A stretch of 64,000 nt of DNA from Bombilactobacillus folatiphilus (GTDB lineage Bacteria > Bacillota > Bacilli > Lactobacillales > Lactobacillaceae), in NCBI RefSeq assembly GCF_023380265.1, contig NZ_CP093366.1:930001-994000 (forward strand). Direction: 5' to 3'. Made by a program: the position numbers and the translations under genes. The number at the start of each line of letters is the position of its first letter. The stretch's first letter is position 1. The notes under the pieces are model-generated. The model had not been told where the DNA came from and searched no databases. It worked only from the letters and a program-made list of their open reading frames with translations. Positions 36,383 through 41,930 of this stretch are shown here, one piece after another.

Positions 36383-36590
36383 TCTTTTTTCTTGGGTCTT
36401 TGATACCAGTCACAGCTTCCATACCTTTGGTAGTTACCACAATAGTTTTACCAAAGCGTCTATACGTTCCCTTGGGCCATTTATCCTTGGATTGTCGTAA
36501 TGATATTCTAACGTAAGATTCACTTTTCCCCCAAATCTCAGCTGCTTCACTGGAACTCATAATATCCGGATTATCCAAATTTATGTTCAA
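36378..36590 (-). CDS. Helix-turn-helix (excisionase/MerR-like) protein
   Basis: A 70-residue protein: NPDIMSSSEAAEIWGKSESY with YVRISLRQSK after it is the helix-turn-helix of the DNA-binding helix_turn_helix_17 sort used by phage excisionases, followed by the wing KGTYRRFGKTIVVTTKG. A TTG start at 36590 follows GAGGTG. It overlaps the end of the upstream micro-ORF by three bases and ends in a strong terminator. Confidence 0.7.
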   Translation of the reverse strand: MNINLDNPDIMSSSEAAEIWGKSESYVRISLRQSKDKWPKGTYRRFGKTIVVTTKGMEAVTGIKDPRKKK

Positions 36591-36697
36591 TTAACACACC
36601 TCAAAACTATATCCAGTATCAAGCCTAGCGATAATGCTGTAATAATTGAAATTATATACTTGTGTAATTGCTTATTTTGAAGTTTATTTTTGTCCAT
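36587..36697 (-). CDS. Putative 36-residue membrane peptide
   Basis: A micro-ORF with a basic head (MDKNKLQNKQLHKY) and one hydrophobic helix (IISIITALSLGLILDIVL). Its TGA overlaps the TTG start of the helix-turn-helix gene. There is no ribosome binding site in front, so translation is doubtful. If real, it could be a holin-like or toxic peptide. Confidence 0.3.
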   Translation of the reverse strand: MDKNKLQNKQLHKYIISIITALSLGLILDIVLRCVN

Positions 36698-36749
36698 GTT
36701 ATATTGAGTACAGCAATAAGCAAGGTCTCCAGCCCTGCTTATTATTAAC

Positions 36750-36887
36750 TTACTTGTGAAAGATTAGCTTATTTATTAGTTTGATTAAGTCATCAATCGG
36801 ATAAGCCCAAGCAGCGATTGCACCGTACTTCGCAATCAGAATACCCGCTTCTTTCGCGGTAAGTTTTTTCTTTTGCTTACTCAACAT
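36750..36887 (-). CDS. Small phage peptide with strong ribosome binding site
   Basis: A 45-residue peptide: basic start MLSKQKKKLTAKEAG, a hydrophobic middle ILIAKYGAIAAWAYPI and an amphipathic end. AGGAGG lies just before the ATG and a good promoter lies 20-50 bases upstream (36908-36936), so it is probably expressed. A hairpin at 36715-36743 follows. I do not recognise it; size and layout suit a small regulatory or membrane-active phage peptide. Confidence 0.55.
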   Translation of the reverse strand: MLSKQKKKLTAKEAGILIAKYGAIAAWAYPIDDLIKLINKLIFHK

Positions 36888-36907
36888 CTCACCTCCTTAC
36901 ATCTATT

Positions 36908-36936
36908 ATATTATCACCTTACCGTTATAAAGTCAA
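36908..36936 (-). promoter_or_regulatory. Promoter of the leftward phage small-gene operon
   Basis: Minus strand TTGACT at 36936-36931, 17 bases, TAATAT at 36913-36908. A GTGATATCAC palindrome lies just upstream at 36946-36955 and could bind a repressor. Confidence 0.65.
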
Positions 36937-36962
36937 CACTTTATCGTGATATCACAACAATA

Positions 36963-36984
36963 AAAAGCACTCAATTGAGTGCTT
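36963..36984 (-). terminator. Terminator after hicB
   Basis: A perfect palindrome, AAAGCACTCAA joined to TTGAGTGCTTT, ten bases after the hicB stop codon. Confidence 0.6.
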
Positions 36985-36993
36985 TAATTACTA

Positions 36994-37374
36994 TTAAACT
37001 TCTAATTTAGCCTTCAATGCTTCGGTTAATACTGCTGAAAAGTTAATCTCTTTTTCTTTGCCTAGTTTGACCAAATACTCTGGAACTGATACGTTCTTGC
37101 GAACTGTCTTTGGATTTTGGCGGTGATACTCGTCCATATCAACATTTACAATCGTTTTAATATCTTTGTCGCCGATCTGTACATCCTCCAGTGGAGTCGC
37201 TTTAGGATATTCAGTATCATCTTCCAAAGCCAAGCCAATTAAATCTTGGGCCATAGTTAAAGCATCACTCATTGATTCTCCTTGCGTCCAACCGCCTTGA
37301 ATATCGGGAATCTCCACCGTGTATCCAACGTCTTCTGGATGCAAAATAACTGGATAGACAACTACTTTTTTCAT
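36994..37374 (-). CDS. hicB: HicB-type antitoxin
   Basis: A 126-residue HicB. The N-terminal degenerate RNase H-like fold is seen in YTVEIPDIQGGWTQGESMSDAL and AQDLIGLALEDD. The C-terminal part (VRKNVSVPEYLVKLGKEKEINFS, AVLTEALKAKL) is a ribbon-helix-helix DNA-binding domain. It should neutralise HicA and bind the promoter palindrome at 37631-37656. AAAAGGAGG precedes the ATG. It follows hicA, as in most HicAB pairs. Confidence 0.92.
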   Translation of the reverse strand: MKKVVVYPVILHPEDVGYTVEIPDIQGGWTQGESMSDALTMAQDLIGLALEDDTEYPKATPLEDVQIGDKDIKTIVNVDMDEYHRQNPKTVRKNVSVPEYLVKLGKEKEINFSAVLTEALKAKLEV

Positions 37375-37412
37375 GAAATATCCTCCTTTTGAGAGAGTAC
37401 AGAAACAGGGGC

Positions 37413-37601
37413 TTATTTCAGCCCTGCTTCTTTTAAAATACCTTGTTCCATACCCTTCTTTAATTCTTTAGAATGAATTGGAACAAAGACGGTCACGTTT
37501 GTTATAGGATTATACATTTTCAAATGGGAACCCTGCTGTGACTTTTCAATAAAACCGTTTTGCTTGAGAAGTTTAACCATCTCTCTCGGTTTCATTGGCA
37601 T
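37413..37601 (-). CDS. hicA: HicA-type mRNA interferase toxin
   Basis: A 62-residue double-stranded-RNA-binding-fold toxin that cleaves mRNA. The catalytic histidine lies in QQGSHLKMYNP (about residue 23), and the terminal KGMEQGILKEAGL is typical. It is first in the hicA-hicB operon with AAGGAGGGGG upstream. A truncated paralogue lies at 29366-29482. Confidence 0.92.
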   Translation of the reverse strand: MPMKPREMVKLLKQNGFIEKSQQGSHLKMYNPITNVTVFVPIHSKELKKGMEQGILKEAGLK

Positions 37602-37630
37602 TTCTTATACCCCCTCCTTATTACAATCAT

Positions 37631-37660
37631 TATTATACACAACAATGCGTATAATAGCAA
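37631..37660 (-). promoter_or_regulatory. hicAB promoter with operator palindrome
   Basis: Minus strand TTGCTA at 37660-37655, 17 bases, TATAAT at 37637-37632. Arms TATTATAC (37631-37638) and GTATAATA (37649-37656) form a perfect inverted repeat covering the spacer and both boxes, a natural site for HicB autorepression. Confidence 0.75.
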
Positions 37661-37823
37661 GCGATATATTAGTTATTTAAAAAATATTCCAGTTGGGCCA
37701 AAAAGTGGCTCTCATATTTGATTTGTATGCAATTTAAATTTGATTTACGTCTAACTATATTCAATACAACTATAATTGCTTTGTGGGCTTAATATCGGCT
37801 GTTGCGTTGATTCGTTATTTTTG

Positions 37824-37888
37824 ACACAAAAAAATCGCCCGTCGGCGACTCGATTTGACATTTTACTACTGCTAAATCCTTAAGGGTA
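37824..37888 (+). repeat. Left arm of a 65-bp perfect inverted repeat
   Basis: Identical, inverted, to 38936-39000. It contains the terminator of the CRISPR array and most of the terminal CRISPR repeat. Weaker inverted similarity continues outward for roughly 130-150 bases (to about 37680), for example GTCTAAC, TATTCA, TTAATATCG and TCGTTATTTTT in both arms. Confidence 0.9.
37840..37858 (-). terminator. Terminator of the leftward CRISPR transcript
   Basis: Minus strand TCGCC, GACG loop, GGCGA, then seven T, directly downstream of the last repeat. It indicates transcription of the array on the minus strand. Confidence 0.75.
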
Positions 37889-38027
37889 CAAAAACAAGTC
37901 TGGGTAAGGCTGGTTATTATGTTCCATTTTACTACTGCTAAATCCTTAAGGGTACAAAAACCGATAAAAGTGCTAAGTCTTTAATAGACGAATTTTACTA
38001 CTGCTAAATCCTTAAGGGTACAAAAAC
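37860..38027 (-). CRISPR. Orphan mini-CRISPR array, three repeats and two spacers
   Basis: Three identical 36-bp repeats at 37860-37895, 37926-37961 and 37992-38027 are separated by two different spacers of exactly 30 bp (37896-37925 and 37962-37991). On the minus strand each repeat begins GTTTTTGTACCCTTAAGG and ends GTAGTAAAAT. That is close in length and start to type II-A repeats of the S. thermophilus CRISPR1 kind, and 30-bp spacers are also typical. A rho-independent terminator follows the last repeat. No cas gene or clear tracrRNA is in the window, so it would depend on Cas9 and tracrRNA encoded elsewhere. Confidence 0.85.
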
Positions 38028-38098
38028 TAATAATGAACTACATAGTCCAAAAAAACTGACGACTTTAAAAGCTAAAGAATCATTGGAGGATTAATTTT

Positions 38099-38926
38099 AT
38101 GTGGATTTATTTAACTGTAGAAATACTGGTGTTGGTCATTTCGATATTAATATTGGGATTAAAATTACTTGATGCAATAGGAATACAAATATTGCCTATC
38201 AGCAATAAAGCGACAAAAATTAGTGCTTATCTGGCTATAATTTCATTTATATTGATCCTAATTACTAGTTTTTCCGGAACCAAGGGTTTTCATTCATTCA
38301 AGTTTCTGCTAATTAACTTTATTATTTTAATAATTTCGGGTTTTGTATTATACATGCAATTGGCATCTGAGGAAAAAAGCAGGAAAAAAATAACATTGAC
38401 TTTTGGTTCAATTGCTGCATTATCCATTACCATCTTTGTAGTAGCAATTTTAACTCCAAATCCTAGTGCGAAGTCCAAACCTAATCCAGATAACGGTTTA
38501 ACTGATGAAGAAGTAGCTGAACAAAATAAAGAAGACGAAAAAGCTGCAGCAAAAAAAGATAAGCAAGAGAAGCAAGAAAAAAGTATTAATTCAGATATAA
38601 CTGACCTACTTAATGATGATAAAAAAGATGCATCAAATGGCGATACTAACTATCAATATGCAAACTATATTCAAAAGATAGAATATACAAATGACAGCAC
38701 CAAAGTTTATGTAAATACAGATTTTGTTAACTTAGACGATAATACTAAAAACCAAGTAGCCGAAAAGGTTCAAGGAGTTATTGGAGCTGGTGTGGCCATG
38801 GAAAAAACTGATTATAAACCAGCTGATGATCACGCAGGTTACTCACTATACTTTTGGTATGGTCAACGAGGCATTGGTCATTCTAAACTCAGTGATAGCC
38901 ATCAATATAAATGGTACTCAAATTAA
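38099..38926 (+). CDS. Membrane protein between mirrored CRISPR tails
   Basis: A 275-residue protein. It has four membrane helices (about residues 3-25, 40-60, 68-85 and 96-117), a lysine/glutamate-rich linker with likely coiled coil (about 135-170) and a C-terminal extracytoplasmic-type domain (YANYIQKIEYTNDSTKVYVN ... GIGHSKLSDSHQYKWYSN). GGAGG precedes the ATG at good distance. Its stop lies two bases before a degenerate CRISPR repeat followed by a terminator. I do not recognise the family. Position in a lysogenic module suggests a lysogenic-conversion or exclusion factor. Confidence 0.7.
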   Translation: MWIYLTVEILVLVISILILGLKLLDAIGIQILPISNKATKISAYLAIISFILILITSFSGTKGFHSFKFLLINFIILIISGFVLYMQLASEEKSRKKITLTFGSIAALSITIFVVAILTPNPSAKSKPNPDNGLTDEEVAEQNKEDEKAAAKKDKQEKQEKSINSDITDLLNDDKKDASNGDTNYQYANYIQKIEYTNDSTKVYVNTDFVNLDDNTKNQVAEKVQGVIGAGVAMEKTDYKPADDHAGYSLYFWYGQRGIGHSKLSDSHQYKWYSN

Positions 38927-38928
38927 TT

Positions 38929-38964
38929 GTTGTTATACCCTTAAGGATTTAGCAGTAGTAAAAT
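38929..38964 (+). repeat. Solitary degenerate CRISPR repeat in the 3' UTR
   Basis: A fourth copy of the 36-bp repeat in the opposite orientation, with two mismatches at positions 4 and 7 of the repeat. It has no neighbour repeat within 66 bases on either side. It ends in the same terminator sequence as the array, so it lies in the 3' UTR of the membrane protein mRNA. Confidence 0.85.
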
Positions 38965-39000
38965 GTCAAATCGAGTCGCCGACGGGCGATTTTTTTGTGT
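38936..39000 (-). repeat. Right arm of the 65-bp perfect inverted repeat
   Basis: Inverse copy of 37824-37888, including a TCGCC/GGCGA terminator with seven T on the plus strand at 38975-38995. Imperfect similarity to the left flank continues to about 39130. Confidence 0.9.
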
Positions 39001-39148
39001 AAAAATAACGAGTTAGCAAAATAGTCGATATTAAACTCATGTAGTAACTTTAGCCATGCTGAATAAGGTTAGACACAAACCAAATCTAAATTTTATACAA
39101 ACAAAATACGAGAATCGTTTTTGAAGTTTAAAATATTTTGACCAAATA

Positions 39149-39176
39149 AAAAGCCTACATTAATGTAAGCTTTTTA
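39149..39176. terminator. Bidirectional terminator
   Basis: AAAAAGC, TACATTAATGTA centre, GCTTTTT. It serves the minus-strand gene starting at 39546 and any plus-strand read-through. Confidence 0.75.
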
Positions 39177-39207
39177 ACTATTTAAATATAATTTGCTTTT
39201 ATATAAA

Positions 39208-39546
39208 TTAATTTTTGGATAAAACATAGTTCCGAACTGTATTGGTGTGTTGACCATAATCGTTTATTTTAGAGAGCGCTCGGTTTGCGATAATGGTCTT
39301 CTTAAGGTCACTTTCTAATATCAGGCTATCTACTCTGCTTTTTACCGCACCCTTTTTAGAAACTATCGCATCTTCAGTTTTTGTCGCATATCCGTTAGGG
39401 CTGATAGCGGTTACTCCACCGTCACTAAGGTTAGGTACCAAGCTTATCAATGTGGCAAGCAATAGTATTGCTAATAGTGACAATACTATTATTTTTTTGA
39501 ATATGTTTAAAAAATTAATGCTAATTGAATTAGTTATTAAAATCAT
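39208..39546 (-). CDS. Exported or membrane-anchored small protein
   Basis: A 112-residue protein with an N-terminal hydrophobic helix (FKKIIVLSLLAILLLATLIS, about residues 13-32) that is a signal peptide or anchor, then a polar 80-residue domain with AISPNGYATKTEDAIVSK. AGAAG lies just before ATG 39546; a longer open frame upstream is probably leader. No family recognised. In prophages, exported proteins at this position (between repressor and integrase) often act in superinfection exclusion, but that is inference. Confidence 0.5.
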   Translation of the reverse strand: MILITNSISINFLNIFKKIIVLSLLAILLLATLISLVPNLSDGGVTAISPNGYATKTEDAIVSKKGAVKSRVDSLILESDLKKTIIANRALSKINDYGQHTNTVRNYVLSKN

Positions 39547-39582
39547 CTTCTTTCTTAAATAGTTACTAATATATATTATCAT

Positions 39583-39785
39583 GGAAGCGATTGAAAGTTT
39601 ATGGAGTCAATACTTTTTTCATTGATTAGAATATCCAATGCCTACTACTGTCTTTTAAAAGGAAAAACAAAGTCGTTGTCCACCAACGGTTACAGCCATT
39701 TTTATTTTTTCTAGGGAAAAAGCCGTAAACTAATTATATGTATTTTTAATTGTTCAATTTAGCATCAATGTGTTATATTGGTAAT
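39583..39785. other. Intergenic region with the sRNA promoter
   Basis: Mostly AT-rich. Contains TTGTTC at 39750-39755 and TATATT (preceded by TGTGT) at 39774-39779, 18 bases apart, on the plus strand, a promoter for the small RNA that follows. Confidence 0.5.
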
Positions 39786-39907
39786 GAAAAAGGAGCTAGT
39801 GCTGGATACACTAACTCCCTTGGTGAAGTTGCTAAGACAGTGACTATTTAATTTTAATTAAACAAGAACAGCCATCAGCCTTGCAGGGTTAGGACGGCTG
39901 TTTTTTT
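39786..39907 (+). ncRNA. Structured small RNA, candidate type I antitoxin
   Basis: A transcript of about 120 bases bounded by the promoter at 39750-39779 and a terminator (GCC...GGC stem inside AACAGCC/GGCTGTT, then seven T at 39901-39907). Near its 5' end GGAGCTAGTG and CACTAACTCC form a hairpin. It contains no ORF longer than 19 codons. Its terminator faces the convergent toxin-like gene. TGACTA (39841-39846) could pair with TAGTCA near the toxin ribosome binding site. Confidence 0.5.
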
Positions 39908-39908
39908 G

Positions 39909-40001
39909 TTATTTGCTGAATAATTTGATCAGCGCGATAACAAATTCTAGTACGGCTTTGATCATAATCACAGCCTTTAATACTAGAAACAGAATATCCA
40001 T
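39909..40001 (-). CDS. Candidate type I toxin peptide
   Basis: A 30-residue peptide, MDILFLVLKAVIMIKAVLEF followed by VIALIKLFSK: one hydrophobic helix with regularly spaced lysines and a basic end, much like ZorO/TisB/Ldr-type membrane toxins. AAGGAG lies about 13 bases upstream, and AATATCC/GGATATT can form a hairpin around the start codon, as type I toxin mRNAs often do. It is convergent with a structured RNA. A longer frame on the same strand without a start codon overlaps it (see rejected items), which lowers certainty. Confidence 0.45.
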   Translation of the reverse strand: MDILFLVLKAVIMIKAVLEFVIALIKLFSK

Positions 40002-40126
40002 GAGGATATTGACTACTCCTTTCTTTGGAATCTGGGGTTACGGTTTTTACACCATAAGCACCACTTCCTTTCAGGAATAGCCACCATCTTAGCTTTCACT
40101 TCACTAATAAATATCCTATCATATTT

Positions 40127-40153
40127 AGCCTGATAAATTCAGGCTGTTTTTTT
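40127..40153 (+). terminator. Plus-strand terminator with no gene in front
   Basis: AGCCTGA, five-base loop, TCAGGCT, G, seven T. No plus-strand ORF precedes it, so it may end an antisense RNA over the toxin leader. Confidence 0.65.
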
Positions 40154-40173
40154 ATATTATTTTAATAAAAGTA

Positions 40174-40202
40174 TTGATTTTTAATACTATCATTAGTATC
40201 AT
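40174..40202 (+). promoter_or_regulatory. Promoter with palindromic operator of the xis-int operon
   Basis: TTGATT at 40174-40179, 17 bases, TATCAT at 40197-40202. Between and over the boxes lies ATACTATCATTAGTAT (40184-40199), a perfect inverted repeat with a four-base centre. Confidence 0.65.
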
Positions 40203-40226
40203 ATTAGGAATATGGAGGTAAAAATA

Positions 40227-40427
40227 ATGACAAAAGAAAAAAATAAACAAACAGAAGCCAACAAACGTTGGCAAGAAAAAAATCGTGATCGTACTCGTTA
40301 TTTGCGCAATCGTTCCACCGCTCGCAGTTTCGTCAAAAAATGGGCACTACAAGAGGATTTAGATGAGCTTAAGGAATTGATCAATGAACGAGAACAATTG
40401 CTCAAACAACAAGAAAACGAGTCATAA
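40227..40427 (+). CDS. Small basic DNA-binding-like protein before the integrase
   Basis: A 66-residue protein (MTKEKNKQTEANKRWQEKNR...), strongly basic in the first half (TRYLRNRSTARSFVKKWA) and acidic coiled in the second (EDLDELKELINEREQLL). Such ribbon-helix-helix-like proteins next to integrases serve as excisionase or as autoregulators of the int operon. GGAGG lies eight bases before the ATG at 40227. The palindromic operator in its promoter fits self-repression. Confidence 0.65.
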   Translation: MTKEKNKQTEANKRWQEKNRDRTRYLRNRSTARSFVKKWALQEDLDELKELINEREQLLKQQENES

Positions 40428-40440
40428 GGAGAAATTATAA

Positions 40441-41606
40441 ATGCCAAAAAAATTAAAGCAATCCATAAATACAAATTGTCATCTGGTAAAGAAAAGTATG
40501 AGTTTTCAATCCGCGCGAATAAAAGCAAGATCATTCATAAACGTGGATATCTAACTTATGAGGAAACTCAACTAGCTTATCTCAATTTGAAACAACAAAT
40601 CCTTAATGGTGATCTTGATACTGAAATCCAACAAATCAAGTACGAAGAATTGTACTACAAATGGTTGAAACGCTATGCCAACACTGTCAAAGAAAGTACC
40701 CTCAATAAAACAATGACAATTTTTAAATTGCACATTCCCCCCCGTTTTGGTGATAAATACGTCAATGACATCACGGTTCAGGAATGCCAAGCTGCAGTCG
40801 ATTTTTGGGCTGAGAAAATGGTTAAATACAAGTTTATATACAATTATGCCAACCACGTCTTCAAAGACGCTGTGAGGCTGAAATACATCAAAAATAGCCT
40901 CATGGATAATGTCGACGTCCCCAAAACCACCAAACATATTAAAGAACTACGCAATCAAAAGAACGATCACAATTTTTACAGCAAGCAACAATTGGAACAA
41001 TTTTTAAATACAGCCCGCACCTTTATGCCCTTTCAAATCTATTCCTTCTTTAGACTGTTAGCCTACTCAGGAATGCGTAAGGGTGAAATTTTGGCTTTGA
41101 CATGGGGAGACATCAATTTCAACGAACAAAACCTTAGCATCAACAAAACTGTATCTTCGGGCCTAAATTACTTAGAAAAAATTACTAGTCCCAAAAGCGA
41201 AGCTTCTATCAGAACTATTGTCATCGATGAAACGACGCTTGCTATTTTAAAGCAATGGCAGAATATCCAAAAAGAATTTTTGCAGCTAGATATTTTACCC
41301 AAAGATCAAGTTGTATTTCAAAACAAGGCTAATGAGCACTATGCGTTACCGCAACCGCGAAAATAGTTAATCAAAATTGCCAAACTAGCAAAGTTACCAA
41401 TAATTACCGTCCACGGTTTCCGCCACACGCATGCTACATTGCTCTATGACGAGAACCCATATATTACTACAGCCAAAGACGTCCAGAAGCGCCTAGGCCA
41501 CTCGGATGTCAGTGTAACAATGAATATTTACGAACATACCACTGACAATTCAGATAAAAAAATTATTGACGCAATTAATTCGTTTGACCGGCAAAACGCC
41601 GAATAA
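40441..41606 (+). pseudogene. Tyrosine-type phage integrase, frameshift plus nonsense
   Basis: The gene encodes a roughly 387-residue integrase: N-terminal AP2-like arm-binding domain, SAM-like domain (about 55-160) and catalytic domain. The catalytic R is in SGMRKGEILAL, the HxxR motif in HGFRHTHATLL and the tyrosine in MNIYEHT. Two lesions are visible. A run of seven A near 40445-40451 shifts frame; eight would give PKKIKAIHKYKLSSGK. An in-frame TAG at 41364-41366 splits the catalytic domain before the second R and the tyrosine. It is probably dead, fixing the element in place. Confidence 0.88.
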
Positions 41607-41610
41607 TCGT

Positions 41611-41707
41611 CGTGGTAACAAATTTAATTCGATATCTAACGTTTTTTGACCGTGGTAACAAATTTTAGGGGTCGTGGTAACATTTTTGGTAACAAAAAGC
41701 TGGTAAC
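41611..41707. repeat. Direct GTGGTAAC repeats next to the integrase (arm-type sites)
   Basis: CGTGGTAACAAATTT at 41611-41625 and 41651-41665, CGTGGTAACATTTTT at 41673-41687, then TGGTAAC at 41687 and 41701. Repeats of this kind between int and the attachment site are typical integrase arm-binding sites. Confidence 0.65.
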
Positions 41708-41818
41708 TATTGATATTCATTGATAAAGAATAGGCAAAACAAAAGCCCTTGAATGTTGAATTCAAGGGCTTTTTGATAACTATTGTTGCTTATTGATAAA
41801 GACTGAAAACGTTCCAAA
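41708..41818. other. Junction between prophage and tRNA-Ser with paired 26-bp imperfect repeats
   Basis: Two similar segments containing AACTATTG and TTGATAAAGA lie at about 41705-41730 and 41778-41803, on either side of the terminator at 41744-41770. One may derive from attP and one from the chromosome. Confidence 0.45.
41744..41770. terminator. Bidirectional terminator between integrase and tRNA-Ser
   Basis: AGCCCTTGAA/TTCAAGGGCT stem with A run left and T run right. Confidence 0.85.
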
Positions 41819-41905
41819 GGAGAGTACAGGATTTGAACCTGCGCGCCGATATTAATCGGTTCGCCGGATTTCGAGTCCGGTGCATTACCACTCTGCCAAC
41901 TCTCC
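41819..41905 (-). tRNA. tRNA-Ser (CGA)
   Basis: An 87-base tRNA: acceptor stem GGAGAGT/ACTCTCC, D-stem GCA/TGC, anticodon stem CCGGA/TCCGG with loop CTCGAAA (anticodon CGA), a long variable arm and a T-arm with GGTTCAAATCC. The long variable arm and anticodon identify serine. No CCA is encoded, and the next base after the acceptor stem reads T. The prophage integrase lies on its 3' side, so this is the probable attachment gene. Confidence 0.95.
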
Positions 41906-41911
41906 ATAAAA

Positions 41912-41929
41912 AGCAGTTAGCAAACTGCT
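41912..41929 (-). terminator. Terminator of the recJ-apt operon
   Basis: AGCAGTT/AACTGCT with four-base loop and TTTTTA on the minus strand, directly after apt. Confidence 0.75.
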
Positions 41930-41930
41930 A

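Larger units (their letters stand above)
40002..40226. other. Leader region upstream of toxin candidate and xis-like gene
   Basis: No supported gene. It holds the presumed 5' leader of the toxin mRNA, the plus-strand terminator AGCCTGA/TCAGGCT at 40127-40145 with seven T, and the promoter/operator at 40174-40202. Confidence 0.5.

Noticed and set aside
36715..36743. AATAAGCA hairpin as a terminator
   Set aside because: The stem is good but no T-run follows on either strand; listed only as a hairpin after the 45-residue peptide gene.
37388..37400. GAGAGTACAG, matching the 3' end of tRNA-Ser, considered as a distal att core
   Set aside because: Only ten bases match and it lies inside the element between hicA and hicB; chance is more likely.
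37860..38027. Repeats as replication iterons or integrase arm sites
   Set aside because: 36-bp identical repeats with 30-bp unique spacers and a type II-like repeat start fit CRISPR much better. Arm-type sites of a different sequence already lie next to int.
39889..40086. Longer minus-strand frame (reading ..VTPDSKERSSQYPHGYS.. and ..CDYDQSRTRI..) overlapping the toxin candidate
   Set aside because: It is open for about 65 codons and its composition looks protein-like, but it has no ATG, GTG or TTG start and no ribosome binding site. It could be a gene relic, which is why the toxin call is kept at moderate confidence.
41707..41907. Minus-strand frame of 66 codons covering tRNA-Ser
   Set aside because: It reads through the tRNA gene and a terminator; no protein signature.
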